From: Selaginella moellendorffii
Taxonomy: Eukaryota > Streptophyta > Lycopodiopsida > Selaginellales > Selaginellaceae
Direction: 5' to 3'
NCBI RefSeq assembly: GCF_000143415.4
Contig: NW_003314388.1
Location: 248,001-312,000, forward strand
Length of the DNA stretch: 64,000 nucleotides
Shown here piece after piece: positions 1 to 16,949 of this stretch. Below the pieces are notes generated by a model. The model saw only the letters and a program-made list of their open reading frames with translations. It had not been told where the DNA came from and ran no database searches. Positions within the stretch are counted from its first letter, which is position 1. Every line of letters starts with the position of its first letter. The position numbers and the translations under genes were made by a program.

Positions 1-1
1 G

Positions 2-961
2 TGGCGCGATTTCTCGACGTCGTCGCTCATTTTTGGAGCTGGCGCTTTTGCCATTTTGTCTGCCTCGCTTATGCAAGATATCCATTTGAAGTGAGTGATT
101 CTATTCTGAAGCTTTTTGCTAAATCGTCCCGTTTTGCAGCATTGTCACGACTCTGTCGTACTTGGCATTGACGTATTTATCGGCTGTTTTCTTCAGAATT
201 AACATTCTGAGAAGGTTCTCCACCAAAGTGCTGTCACACTAACTTTTGAAATGGTCCGTGTAGAGCGCCGTCTTCTTCAAGCGATTCCTGGAAGATAAGT
301 GAAGCCGCAGCGTTGGAGCTGACAAGAGGCGCACTGCCAGCTTTCAATGCCGTGCTTTTTAAGTTTTCGCAGCTATTCTCTGGTGATCCGGGGACGACGC
401 TCAAGGTTTTTTGGTAGTACACGCTCCAAATCTCTGTGATACTTGTATTTTTGCAGGTTGCCGCAACTCTGTGGTGCGTAGCTCATGTGGGGTATTGGAT
501 GTCACTGTGGAATATCTTCCGACTTGGTAAGCGCTGTCGCCTTTCCATCTCGCAGTCGCATGATCCCGTATGCTGTAGCGTTCTTTGGAGCCTTCCTTGT
601 GCCAAAGTTCTACGTGTCGTACACGGCTCAACTCCACGAAAAAGGTGAGAGCATTGACTCCGTGGTCCGTGTTTTCCTCGTTGACAAACACATCAAATGC
701 AGGGATTCATCTCGTGTCCCACTTGAGTTCCGGCTGGGAGAGTTGTCCTCACAAGAAAATGGTGGCCGGGGTCGCTGCTGTTCTCATTTGGAAATTTCTC
801 TCCATGTCTTCAAGGTTTTGGATCGGTATGGTCTTCGTTTGGTATCTAGCGCGGGGATTTATGTCTCGTGTTTTGCAGCATTCTTCTCTCTAGTGGCATT
901 CAAGCAGTACCAGAACTATCGCTCGGAAGTTCCTTGCGAGGCCATAAAAAAGGAACACTAG
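2..961 (+). CDS. Reticulon-domain protein (RTNLB-like), 3' part
   Basis: The 5' end lies outside the window. Seven exons join in frame: 2-90, 140-214, 264-405, 457-526, 579-644, 703-825 and 879-961. The product starts at a WRD motif typical of the beginning of a reticulon homology domain. It then has a long hydrophobic hairpin, a linker rich in Ser/Asp, a second hydrophobic block, the segment VPKFYVSYTAQLHEK (matching the conserved region after the second reticulon hairpin), and a last membrane segment near KKMVAGVAAVLIWKF. Reticulons insert into the ER membrane as hairpins and bend tubules. Some plant proteins fuse this domain to a 3-beta-hydroxysteroid dehydrogenase/decarboxylase, and the missing N-terminus could be that. 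The last intron is inferred: reading through it instead gives a shorter alternative C-terminus. The family call is fairly secure, the subfamily is not. Confidence 0.65.
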
Positions 962-1006
962 GAAGGATAAATTGAACGTATATAAGCGCGTTATTAGCGA
1001 GATTGT

Positions 1007-1078
1007 TCCGTTGCCGGGACTTGAACCCGGGTCGCTCGGGTGAGAGCCGAGTATCCTGACCAACTAGACTACAACGGA
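1007..1078 (-). tRNA. tRNA-Glu (anticodon CTC)
   Basis: Read on the minus strand, 72 nt fold into a standard cloverleaf. The acceptor stem pairs TCCGTTG with CAACGGA. The D-arm contains AGTTGGT, the anticodon loop reads CTCTCAC with anticodon CTC, and the T-arm contains the B box GGTTCAAGTCC. There is no intron and the CCA end is not encoded, as is normal for a nuclear tRNA gene. It lies between the reticulon gene and the glycosyltransferase gene. No clear T-run terminator is seen directly downstream. Confidence 0.93.
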
Positions 1079-1262
1079 TTTACTCCCTGAAGTTTTGAAG
1101 AAAAGCCAAATGGAACCACTACTTTGAAACTTTCTTGAGTGAAGTCCATGTAGACTGAAAGCTATGGTTCTCCAGAGAGTTGAACTTTGGAAGAAAGTGT
1201 GGAGCCAACGATTCCCTTTCTCCTGAGCAATAATGCAGCATCTCTTGTCGTGACAAAAAGCT

Positions 1263-2391
1263 ATGGCTTCTCTGGCGCTCCAGCAAGTGTGTCTTGTGAT
1301 CTCCATTGCAGCCTTCGTAGTTTTCTTGATTGCGAGCACTCACGATGATACGTTCTTCGCCACCTCGTACTCCAAAGACAGCACAATGGTAACGACTATT
1401 CACTGAAATGCGAGTGGAACTCTCGAGTAACTTGGCTTTCCTTGGCAGCAGCAAGGCATGGCGATCACGCCTGGAAACCATCGCGACGCCGTGCTAGCAA
1501 GCGCGAGCGACGGAGGTAAAAATGTGATCTTGGCGAGCTTGAACAAGGCATGGGCGGAAGAAGGGGCGCTCCTTGATATCTTCCTTGGAGGCTTTAGATC
1601 CGGGAACAAGACCGCTGAATTGCTCGAGAATCTGGTCCTCGTGAGCCTCGACGAGGTTGCTCACCAGCGCTGCCTCGCGATCCACAAGCATTGCCTCCTC
1701 CTCGAGACCAGCGGCGTGGATTTCTCGTCGCGGGAGGCCCTGTTTATGTCGCGGGATTTCGTCTGGATGATGAAGCGCAGAGTGGAGTTCCTCGGGGAAG
1801 TTCTCGAGCTGGGATATAATTTCATCTTCACGGCAAGATCTGGCACTTTTCCTCGATGATCTTTTGAGAAGAAATTCCTTGCAGGACTTGGACGTTCTTT
1901 GGCTCCGCAATCCTTGGAACCATCTCAATCGCGGCGCTGCCGACATCGCAGTCTCGTGCGACGTATTCCATCGAGGCAATGCGAGCAGGAGCAAAGCAAA
2001 CACGGGATTCATCCACGCCAGATCCAACGCCAGGACGATCAAGCTCTACAAATTCTGGGCGTCGCGGATGGAGCAGCAGCCGGGCAAGAACGAGCAGCAG
2101 GTTTTCAACGCGTTTCGATCGTCCCCGGAGTTTGGCGCGCTCGAAATTCGTGTAGATTTCCTGCCGACATCACTGTTTAGCAACTTCGGGGACGTCGGGG
2201 CGCGCGACATGGGCAAGATCGTCACGATGCACGCCAATTGCTGCAAGGGCATGGCGGCCAAGCTGGCCGATTTGAAGCTCACGATGGAAGATTGGCAGGA
2301 TTTCATGGCGTCGCCCGTCCAGGAAAAGAGATTTCGATTCAGAGCGCCAGATAGCTGCAAGAGATCGTGGGAGAAGAAAATCTCCATGTAA
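1263..2391 (+). CDS. Nucleotide-diphospho-sugar transferase (GT77-like, DXD type)
   Basis: Three exons: 1263-1388, 1449-1832 and 1885-2391, about 338 aa. The N-terminus is short with one hydrophobic segment (about residues 8-24), fitting a type II Golgi signal anchor. The lumenal part carries NKAWAEEGALLD, a stretch ending GYNFIFT, then the DLDVLWLRNPW motif holding the DxD metal/nucleotide-sugar site, and later an NTGFIHAR block. This layout is typical of the plant nucleotide-diphospho-sugar transferase domain family that includes arabinosyl- and xylosyltransferases of cell-wall polymers and glycoproteins. The donor sugar cannot be told from sequence. The second intron (1833-1884) begins with GC rather than GT; only this junction joins GYNFIFT directly to DLDV in frame. 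The start was chosen because it supplies the signal anchor and splices in phase. Confidence 0.8.
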
Positions 2392-2570
2392 TGGTTCCAT
2401 GGAAATATAGTGACGCCATTGTCAAACCAGGAGCCCTAATTTGCGGCAGGGTTTAAGCGGGGAGCGATCGCGGCGGGGGCGCCCAGCGAGGGCCGGCGCG
2501 CGGCCGGATCAGCCACATTGCAATCGCGGAGGTAGATTTCGCCATAGATCTTCGCGTCTCCGCTATTAGG

Positions 2571-4515
2571 ATGGCCGGGCCGTGGCTGGCCCGCCGGGTT
2601 CTCCCAGATTACAGCAGCTCTAGCTTGCATCTGGCGCCTCCGCCCAGGAGCTCCCACTGCTTCGCGAATTCGTCGACATTACAGTGTAGATTGGTGAGAG
2701 GGGTAGCATGGAGTGGATGTATTTCAAATGGGGCGGCTACTGCGGTGGTTTCCACGAAGCAGGAGGAGCTTGAGCACAGGAAATCGTCGCTCCACGACGT
2801 GAATCGCCAGGCACTGGAGGTTGGAGATGGCGAGAAGAGTTTCGCGGATGGGCTGACTTGCGTGATGAAGTTTGGGGGCTCTTCTGTGTCGTCTGCGGCG
2901 AGGATGAAGGAGGTTGCGACGCTCGTGCAAAGCTTTCCGGGTGAAAGGCCTGTGCTAGTTTTGTCGGCCATGGGAAAGACTACGAACAACTTGCTTGCGG
3001 TATGGACTTTCTCTCTTCTAGAAAAACTTATCAACTTCTAAGTTCTTTTGTGCAGGCTGGCGAGAAGGCCCTCCATTGTGGAGTTCCAATGACTTGCTAC
3101 ATTGAAGAGTTTTCTGTGATCAAGGATCTCCATGTTCGTACTGCCAAGGAACTTGGTATTGACCAGGCTGTGTTTTCAGGTAAACTTTCGTCTCCGGTTT
3201 TGTTTTTCCATCTTGTTTTCTCGTTTTGTTTCTTACCTTGTTCTCTTTTATCTTCCTAGATTTGTTCGAGGAGCTTGGCATGCTCCTTACAGGCATCGCG
3301 CTGATGAAAGAGCTGACCCCCCGCACGCAAGACAACCTCGTCTCATTCGGCGAGCGCCTGTCGACGAGGGTTTTTGCGGCATACCTCAACAAGATTGGAG
3401 TCAAGGCGAGGCAGTACGATGCTTTTGAGGCGGGGTTTATCACAACTGACGAGTTTCGAAATGCGGAGATCCTGGAGGCAACTTATCCGGCGGTGGCGAA
3501 GCGGTTGCACGAAGACTGGAGGAGAGATCAGGCAGTGCCAGTGTTCACGGGCTTTCTGGGAAAGGGAGAGAAAACTGGTGCCATCACCACCTTAGGAAGA
3601 GGTGGAAGCGACTTGACGGCCACGGTGATAGGAAAAGCTCTTGGCTTACGGGAAGTCCAGGTGTGGAAGGATGTCGATGGAGTGCTAACTTGCGACCCCA
3701 ACGTCCACTCTCTCGCGGTTCCAGTTCCATGCCTCACATTCGACGAGGCTACAGAGCTGGCGTACTTTGGTGCCCAGGTGCTACATCCACAGTCGATGAG
3801 GCCCGCGCGAGAGGCCAACATTCCAGTCCGCGTGAAGAACTCCTACAATCCACACGTTCCTGGAACACTCATCACGAAGAAGCGTGATATGAGTGAGGTA
3901 AGAACAAGTTTCCAAGGATTTTTGCTTACAAAATTGTGTTTTTCCCCGTAGACACTGCTTACAAGTATTGTTCTCAAGCGAAACATAACGATGCTGGACA
4001 TCGTGAGTACGAGAATGCTGGGCCAGGTTGGTTTCCTGGCGAAAGTTTTCTCGACTTTCGAGGAGCTGGGGATCTCCGTGGACGTGGTGGCGACCAGCGA
4101 GGTTAGCATCTCGCTGACGCTGGATCCCATTAAGATCTGGAGCCGCGACTTGATCCAGACAGAGCTGGACAACATGGTGACCAAGCTCCGCAAGATTGCA
4201 AAGGTGAAGCTGCTACAGAAGCGCTCCATCATCTCGCTGATTGGAAACGTGGAGCGCTCCTCCCTTGTGCTCAAGAAAGTTTTCTCGGTGTTTGAGGAGC
4301 TGGGAGTCAAGGTCCAGATGATCTCACAAGGTGCTTCCAAGGTAAAAGTTCTTCCTTTTGTTCTTGCTCGATCGACCATCCTTTTGCTTTGACAGGTGAA
4401 TATCTCGTTGATAGTGAATGATTCGGAGGCCGAGCGCTGCGTCAGGGAGCTCCATTCTGCGTTTTTCGAGCAGGAGATCGCAATTAGCAAGGATCTTCCG
4501 GCTGGCATTTTATGA
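2571..4515 (+). CDS. Aspartokinase, monofunctional, plastid
   Basis: Aspartate kinase phosphorylates L-aspartate, the first step of Lys/Thr/Met/Ile synthesis in plastids. Five exons: 2571-2999, 3056-3179, 3260-3897, 3952-4341 and 4396-4515, about 566 aa. The first ~95 residues are Ser/Arg/Ala-rich and look like a chloroplast transit peptide. The kinase domain opens with VMKFGGSSVSS (KFGGSS nucleotide/aspartate motif) and contains TLGRGGSDLTAT and WKDVDGVLTCDP. Two ACT regulatory domains follow: one from about MLDIVSTRMLGQVGFLAKVF, the second from ISLIGNVERSS to the end. The protein stops after the ACT domains, so there is no homoserine dehydrogenase part; this is the Lys-sensitive monofunctional type rather than the fused AK-HSDH. 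All introns are short GT-AG. Confidence 0.93.
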
Positions 4516-4698
4516 TCCGGAATTTTGACAAACTGACTGGAATTTTGTACTCTATCCGACGGTTAAGATTGTCTGGGGATAAACCCTAAACCTTGTGCCA
4601 GAGGTAAGAGACGAATGTGAGAGTCGCCATCGCGGTTACGGCTGCTCTTCCCAGCGATGGGAGACATCACAGGTTAGATCAGCGATCCATACCGAGTC

Positions 4699-7600
4699 AT
4701 GGTTGTGTGGCGAGTTCTTGGCACGCAGCGGCATCAGCGAGTGAAGGACTTAGGGCGGCTGCTCCAGGCAGGGAGGGTTCTTGGCAGTGGCGCCGCTGGA
4801 TCGGGTCGTGCCCCATGTCAGGGCATCGTAGCATTGGGATTGGTGCCTCTGGCGAGGAATGTGGGTTCTTCCCCGCAGGTATTTCAAGCTCCGGGCGCTC
4901 CCGACGATCCGGAGAGCTCAGTCCCCAGGAAGAAGTCCATCTTGGGACTGGATTTCCTGTCCAAGCTTTTCCATCGCAACCAGGTATCGCCGGCCGCGGT
5001 GCAAGAGGTAGAGCAAGAGGCTCAGGCGGAGGAGGTAGAGGGCGATCCGGCCTTGCATGCTTACTCGCAGGAGGAGGCGGAGCTCCTCCACACCCAGGAG
5101 GATGGAGCTTATAGATTGGAAGAGGCCGAGAATGGAGTGGAAGTAGCTGGGATCCAGGGAGAGGTTCTTGAGCCAGCGGAGAATTCTCTGGAGGAGAGTG
5201 CTGTGGAGATGGAAAGTGTTGTGGAGGCGAGTGCTGTTGGGGAGGAGAGTGCCGTGGAGGTGGAAAGTGTTATGGAGGAGGGAGGAGAACTTTCACATGA
5301 GGAATCGGTAGTGGTGGAAGCCACCGTGGACGCTGGAGCTGGAGAAGCTGCGACGTCCACTACAACTAAGAAGAGCCTAGAGGAACTCTCAGCGAGCGTC
5401 CACGAGTTTATCAAGGGATTGCCACCCGCCGAAGTTCTAGCTCCAGTTGTGCCAAGTGCTCCTGCCCCTCCAGCCCCTACTCCGCCAGCTCCTGCTCCAC
5501 CAGCTTCCGCTCCACCAGAAGCTGCAACGAAAACTGCTAGTCCTTCGCCTGCCAAAGCGAAGCCAGCTGCGTCTCAAAGTACTACGGAGAAGCCCAAGGG
5601 TGAAAGGCCAGAAACCGCGAAGAGTGAGAAAAAGGAGGAGAAACCCGCGACCCCGGCAGCAGCAAAGCCAGCGACTGAGAAGCCGAAAGCAGCAGCAGCA
5701 GGAGCAGCAGCAGCGACTACCAAAGTTGTGCCTTCAAAGGTGGCGAAGAAGGCCGCCACGTCGAGCAAGCCGGGGACTCCTTTGGCGGACACCGCGGTTT
5801 TCGAGTTTCTTCGTTCAAAGATCCGGGAGACTGGAGATAAGACGCCTCCAGATGCTGCGAAGCCTCCCTCGTCGCCGAAGCTTTCACCTCGGTTTGATCC
5901 ATCTTCGCCGTCCGCGGAGAAGACAAACGCAGCTATTAACATGCTCTTGGAGAGCGTAGAGAAAGGTGGCAAGTCTCCATCGCCAGCCGCACCCATATTT
6001 GAGGCTCTAAATGCAAAGCCGGAGGAAACAGTGGAACCGTCGCCGGCAACTCCACCACCTTCTCTGCGCCTCTCTTTGTCTACTCCAGCCGCCGAGCCTG
6101 CTCCGATGGACGCCAATGCTGTAGCGGACGAGCTGAACAACCGGCTGACCGAAGGAAAGGTTCCCGAGGCCATTGCTCTTTTCGAAGATTGGCGGACGAA
6201 GATCAATCCTGTCACGCTCGAGTGCAACAAGCCAGACCGGAGGCTGTATAACCTTTACATGCAGGCGAAGGTGAAACACGAGGCCAACTTTGCGGAGCTC
6301 CAGGAGGTGGTGACTGAGATGGAGGAGTCGGGCCTCCCACGTGACTTAAACGGCTACAACATTCTCATTCGCGCTCTGTTTCGCAAGAAGGATTCAGCCA
6401 TGGCCGAAAAGCTTCTCGAGCAGTAAGTGAGCTCTTCGTTATCTTTGTGCCACTAAGCTGCTGGCTTTAACCGTGCAGAATGGAAAAGGAGGGGCCACAT
6501 GCACAGCCCGACGCTGACTCCTACAACTTGGTCGTGGTGTTGTGTGCACACGACCGCAAAGTCTTGGCGGCTACGAAGTACGTGAAGGCCATGCTTGAGA
6601 AAGGCTTTGAGCCCAGCAGGACAACAATAAACGAGGTAGCTCTGGCCACTGCCCGTTCTCATCAGACGAAGCTTGGGGCCTCTCTGTTGAAAGATCTCAA
6701 GGTGAGACACTGGAAGAGTTATGCCATTGTATCTGATGAGAATGTTTTCTGTCTTGGTCAGGCTGGAAAACTGCCTCTTCCGATGCTGAACACTTGCGCG
6801 GAGCTGCTGATGGCCGCGAGTGAAGTTGATGACAACGAGTGCGCCCGCCTTGCGTTAGCTGCTATCACTGAAAGGCCCATGGCGAAGTTCGGTCCGAAGA
6901 TGATATTGGACGAAGGCACTATGATAGCTGTTCTGGGAAGTGCCGCAAGAACAGGTGATACAGCTTTATGCAACCATGCTTGGGAGGCTCTCGTTCACCA
7001 CACCCAAGGAATCGGGAAAACCCCGTCCGTGGAGGCGTATCTTGCTCGCGTCCATGCCCTCGCTCTGAGTGGAGATATGTCAACAGCTTTTAGAGCAGTC
7101 TGGGAGCTCGAGGTCCATCACGGGCGGAAGCAAGACAGCGATACGGAGGCCTTTTCGCCGTTTACGTCGCTAAAGTCGCTTGCTTCGGCGTGCTCACGAG
7201 GTGGCGCGGCAGCTTTGGATGCGGTAAGAGTTATTCCTATCCTTGTCATTGCTTTCAACACTTCTTTCATGTCTCTCTCTTTTTGCAGGCTTATTACAAG
7301 CTGGAAGAGGCGCACACGAAAAAGCAAGGTGTGTCTATAGCTGCCATCAACTGCGTTATTCAGGGGTGTGCCAACCTCTGGGATTCTGAGCGTGCATACC
7401 AGACGTTTGAAGCGATCGAGAGCGTGTTTGGCCTAAGGCCCGATATTCACTCCTGCAATGCGCTGCTGCATGCGCTGGGAAGAACGAAGATGGTTAGGCC
7501 GGCTTTTGTTTTCATACTACAGGCTAAGAGCGCCTCTAACTCCCGTTTGTTGGTTTTGCTGTATAGACGGAGGACGCTCTGAGGGTGTACGACTACATAA

Positions 7601-7979
7601 AGGAGGCGGGATTCAAGCCAGACAAGTGGACTTACATGCTTTTGGCTGACGCACACATTGTGAACCACGATGCAAATGCGGCACTGGACGTTCTCCAGAC
7701 CATGGTACAGGCAGATTTCTTTTCGATTTCTGATTGTCAGCGCGCGGCCTTTTTGCGTGGCAGATTGAGAACCACCACCGCCCGTTTCGTCAAACGACTC
7801 TCAAGGTGTGGACACGTTGCAAGCAGCAGGACGACAACGATGCGCTGGACCGGTTGCGCAAGATGGAAGAGGCGCTCGACTACCGCCAGTCTTTCTTTGC
7901 GAACGCCAGGCGGAAGATGTTGCTGGACGTTATCAAGGGAGACCGGCCACCCCCGCCGGTGGGAATGGACTCTCGCTAG
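4699..7979 (+). CDS. P-type pentatricopeptide repeat protein with long low-complexity N-terminus
   Basis: Exons: 4699-6422, 6479-6701, 6762-7223, 7289-7522, 7567-7704 and 7764-7979. The first ~460 residues are unusual. A possible organelle-targeting segment is followed by Glu/Val-rich repeats (EESAVEVESV style) and Pro/Ala/Lys-rich stretches. PPR motifs then run from about residue 470, for example NGYNILIRALFRKKD, DSYNLVVVLCAHDR, HSCNALLHALGRT and DKWTYMLLADAHIV. The C-terminus after the repeats is basic and ends PPPPVGMDSR. PPR proteins bind organellar RNA one base per repeat; the target cannot be read here. The 7523-7566 intron is only 44 nt and starts with GC; it is the least certain junction, chosen because it keeps the PPR frame (ILQ joined to TEDALRVYDY). 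An ATG at 4617 is in another frame, so 4699 is the first usable start. Confidence 0.75.
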
Positions 7980-9481
7980 GCGAGGAAAAGCTGGTTGGAG
8001 GGGCGAGGGGTGGGGATCACACAACGGCACCATCGCCAAACAGCAGCAGCAGCAGGAGAAGAAGAAGAAGCTCATCACGCAAACAAGAGGTCTGTACAGC
8101 TCCCATGTCAGTGTTTGATGACAAAGGCTCTTCCGCGGGTCCCAAAACAAGGAATAAGATGCTTCGAAGAACAGAGACGCAGACGCTTGTCACAGGATTG
8201 GATTGCGATCTTTAACAATCTTTGGTGACATCTTGTTTCTTTTTCTTGGTGATTTTTCTTTTTTACTTGGTCTCCTCCGCCGTGATCCATCCCTCCCAGG
8301 GCAGGAATTTGGCCGCTTTCAAAGATCTGTGACGTGATCAATGAAAAGGACTTTGGAAGTTTTTTTTTTTTCTCTTGGAAGAACACCGCCATGGCGCCAC
8401 CTAAACACCAGGAGAAAAAGGAGTGGTAGCTTTGGAAGTTGTTCTTCGAGGACCAAGTAGACTAGAAAAGAAATATATACGTATATAAAACTTCCATCTA
8501 TCTATCCAGTCCTTGATTGAAAGTGGAACTTGGTTGGACTGCAAGGGAATCAAAGTGGGGTCTTTCTAAGAGTGTCGAGAAGGATGGGTGATCTATCCGT
8601 GACCGACCACAAAAGAAAAGATGGTGGTGGTGATGCTCTTCCTCTTTTTCTTTCTCGACCCCTTTGGTGATAATTACAGTGGCAATCCCTCCCCTCTTTC
8701 CGCATTTCATTTACACGCCTTGAAAAGCTGCTGCCTGCTGCTCCCCTTGTCTACATATGCGCCACTACTGAGACGCCTTGACGACCACTCGAACTATTTC
8801 TCCCCATTCCCACCTATAGCTATAGCTCTGCATTTGTGTTTTTTCTTTTTTGGTTTTCCTCGCTCCCATCTGGAAGATTTGATCCCTGCGTTGTTCTTAG
8901 CCAGAGCAGGAAAAGGGACAAGGAACCTTGTGTGGGAGCTGCTCTGCCGAGAGTCTCAGAAGGCGCGGGGCTTGTGGCAGAGCCAAAACTTCGACAGCCT
9001 CGACGACCTCGTCTGCTGTGGTTCTGTCGTGGACGAGTGCTGCAGCATGGACCACATAACTTGGACGTCCTCGTAAGCGCACAGCTGAACGTCGTCGTAG
9101 AGCATCCCAATTCCGCGCCGGCCTGGAAAGACGAAACAGAAGCTTTAGAAACGAGAGAAGATCAGGTTGGAATCAAGAACAAAGCGATACAAATCAAGAA
9201 CAAAAGCCAGCGACAGCAGTACCAAGAGTGACAAGGAAGAACCAGGAACGAAAAGTACAGTCTTGAGGTGGTGCAAAATCTCAAAGATCTACGCATTGAC
9301 GGATTCAAAGATGATATTTTTCCTACTTCGGAAAAAGGTATCAAAGGAAGAACACGTACCGCGCTTGTTGTGCTGAATCCGGAGAACCACCACCTCCCAT
9401 GCGCGGCGGAGCGGCATTAGGATGACTTTGCAAATCCAACCCATGAAAAAATCTCCGACCGCGAGGAACCCTGATCCTGAT
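7980..9481. other. Intergenic, no gene recognised
   Basis: This stretch runs between the PPR stop codon and the left edge of the tandem duplication. It starts with the presumed PPR 3' UTR, which has CAG/AAG-rich runs near 8040-8080. There are T-rich runs around 8222-8270 and 8358-8370 and simple AT-rich DNA near 8465-8490. Open frames on both strands are short and low in complexity, and none shows a recognisable domain. I see no RNA gene in it. Confidence 0.5.
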
Positions 9482-10014
9482 CTAGAAGGCCACCATCCCA
9501 AAATTGGTCGATCGCTCCCCTCCCCTTATTAACAAGGAAAGGAAGAAGAGGAGGAGCTGACCGCGCGCTAGCGGCTGGCTGCCACGGACAAGAATGGATG
9601 ATCCTGGGGAGTATTCTATGGCGATTCTCTGCGGCTCACAGATGGACGAAGATCTCCGGAAAGAGAATGTGGATGCTCCCCAGCTAAGCTATGCACGCGC
9701 TCCGGAGCGCGAAGGGAGAAGAAAGAGGACGAGGGAGAAGAAAAGAAAGAGAGCCGCAAGCTTCCTTTCCCTAATCAGACAAAATACACGGGGCTCTATT
9801 CTTTGCCGGTAGCTCGGCACCGTCGGATGCCGGATCTAGCGGTCCTAACAAGCAACGGCGATAAGCGCGCCACGCAGGACACTGGGGATTGGGCCACGTG
9901 CTCATGCTCGACTTTTCTCTGGTCGCTATCTAGCCGTCCATCTGGTACCCTATGGACGGCGACATCTTTGTATAAAGCTTATAGCATATTTAATACGACT
10001 AAGAACACTTTTTT

Positions 10015-12358
<2,344 letters not shown>

Positions 12359-13998
12359 ATGCAAGCTCTCGGCTATGGCGCCTCTCACTCTAGAGCATCC
12401 CCGACATTCCATCTCCCGGCGCCAGTGCTAGGTCGACCTTGCGGTACTGATTTTGTGGATAGATCGTTTGGCAGCGACGTCCAGAGGATAAATGCAGGCT
12501 CTAGGAGTAGATTTCGAGCTCGCCCTAGCGCGCAGCTGAGTAGTGACGACCAATCGGTGCCGGAGGGGTCGTCGAATCGAAGGCTGCGAGCCGCGCTGAG
12601 CAGATATTACAGGAATTTTGTCCAGGATCTAAAGGCCGAGGCTGGGGTGGATGTAGAGAACATTAAGGAGGTCGTGACTGCTCGGTACAAGGAATTACGC
12701 GAGAATGCCTCTCATGTCTTTGACAGAGCGGCGTCAACAGCGCAAGACGCTAGAGGAAGATTGGAAGTCGCTAGAAACGAAGGTGATGAGCTGCTCGAGG
12801 ATTTCAGGCTTAAGGTATGGCCTCGAATCGTAGCCTGGCACCACTGGGAGCGATGGAAGGTATGATTTTTCTAGCAGATTGATGTTGATTCTCAAACCAG
12901 TATTGTTTTTGGGTTTGTTTCTCAGAAGTTGGATGCTCAACACATTGGAGCGCTTGTTCTGTACCTTCTCCTGGTCATTGGTTCCTTCCGAGGTCTCTAC
13001 GTAGCGGCAACCACACCTCATCTAAGCCAAAGAGAGGCCAAGGAATTGACTGAAGCGTACTTAGAGGCCACGATTCCAGAACCAACGTTGGAAAACGTTC
13101 GCAAGTAAGCTAGATTTGTCTCGAAGACGTCTTTTGATGGATCTGTTGTTTTGTTTGGAATAGACTGGAGAAGTTTCAATGGCGAGAAAATATGCCTGGC
13201 GGTGTTCGCGTACGAAAGCATCTACTGCAACCCGATGGGAGTTATCGTCACGATCCTTCGTTCGTTGGAGAGCACGCGTGGGACGATGATAGCAATGAAG
13301 CGGCGGCAGCGCAAGAATTGAACAAAGGTGCCGAAGGTCACGAAAACCGATATTTCGATTCCCTCCTGATCTCCTTCCTTCGTTTCAGATACTGGAACCA
13401 ACGAGAAGCTTACGTGGAGAGAAAGACTGACGAAACTAGAGGACATGCTTGAAAAAGAAAGCATCAAGGAAGACACTGATGCGTTAACAAGCAAGTATGT
13501 TGTCCTCCTGGACAGCGAGGAGATGGCCAAGGATATTGCTGAGAAAAAAGAAGAGCCGGTTATTCCTCCGCAATATGGGAGGGGTTTCTGGGCTGCCAGA
13601 AGGTGGTGGAAATACAGGCCGAAGATGCCGTACTTCGATTTTTTTGAGAAAGTGGAGAGAATGGAGGTAAGCATTAGCAAGGAAAGGATTGTTCTATAAT
13701 GCTCCTGGGATTTTTGCAGGTTCAAAGTGCCGTATTTAGCCAAGACCGGACTCGGTTGTTCGTGACAATGAAAGAAGGAATGAAAGAATCTAAACGGCGA
13801 CCATCCCAAAATTGGTCGATCGCTCCCCTCCCCTTATTAACAAGGAAAGGAAGAAGGGGAGGAGGAGCTGACCGTGCGCTAGCGACTGGTTGCCACGGAC
13901 GAGAATGGATGATCCTGGGGAGTATTCTATGGCGATTCTCTGCGGCTCACAGATGGGCGAAGATCTCCGGAAAGAGAATGTGGATGCTCCCCTGCTAA
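12359..13998 (+). pseudogene. Truncated, chimeric FTSHI4-like gene (unit 1 copy)
   Basis: Five exons match the full-length gene at 29767-33697 almost perfectly: 12359-12859, 12926-13104, 13164-13327, 13389-13666 and 13720-13778. After MKEG the homology stops at the duplication junction. The frame stays open across the junction for about 72 more codons of unrelated, Arg/Gly-rich sequence derived from the protease 3' flank and ends at 13998. The product would keep the plastid targeting region, the acidic coiled segment and the first membrane span (HIGALVLYLLLVIGSF), but it would lack the AAA ATPase and metalloprotease domains. It keeps the intact divergent promoter. Whether it is expressed is unknown. 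It could be a dead copy or a dominant-negative membrane stub. Confidence 0.85.
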
Positions 13999-14183
13999 GC
14001 CATGCACGCGCAGGGGGAAGAAAGAGAGCCGCGAGCGTCCTTCCCCTAATCAGACAAAATGGCTCTATTCTTTGCCGGCAGCTCGGCACCGTCGGATGCC
14101 GGATCTAGCGGTCCTAACAAGCAACGGCGATAAGGCTCGTACCCGCAAAGCTTATAGCATATTTAATACGATTAAGAGTCTTT

Positions 14184-16497
<2,314 letters not shown>

Positions 16498-16545
16498 TCA
16501 AAGCTCCGGTTCCTCGTTGTTATATATTCCCCACTAGCAGCACGT

Positions 16546-16949
16546 GCTGTAGCGGTCAATACGTAAAACAAAGTGAGGCGGGACAATGACATGGACGGCA
16601 GGAAAAATGGTTTGTGGGCGATGGAACCTCTTGGGAGGCACTAGCAGGGGCAAGAAGAAGGGGTTGCAGGAGCTAGGGCAGAGGGGGAGGATTGGGAATG
16701 ACACGATGAGCAAAGGTGATCAAGATTTGAGCACAATAATGGCTATCCTGGGCTTAGCCATGTCCATTTTAGAGTTAGTTTTTTTGAGGAGGTAATGATA
16801 ATAAAGTTATGAAAGGAGAATTTTTAATTCTACCACTATTAAATCTTTGTTGTTGCAAAAATGTATTAAAAATATAATAGAAAAACAATTAAAAAAAATA
16901 CCTTGGCTCGATGAATTGAAGTTAATTTGCATTGCAAACATATTTAGAA
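16546..16949. other. Extra DNA left of the Ty3 element
   Basis: This segment is absent from unit 1. It begins GC-normal and becomes AT-rich towards 16949, with no convincing ORF. Together with 29232-29693 it flanks the LTR element and must have arrived before or with it, or been lost from unit 1. No inverted terminal repeats are obvious by eye. Confidence 0.5.

Noticed and set aside
4617-5114. ATG at 4617 as start of the PPR gene
   Set aside because: It is in a different frame from the PPR-coding exon and closes at 5114 without reaching it.
8621-9231. Plus-strand frames of 130-150 codons between the PPR gene and the duplication
   Set aside because: Short, with T-run translation (FLFFFL) and no domain; the composition changes abruptly along each frame.
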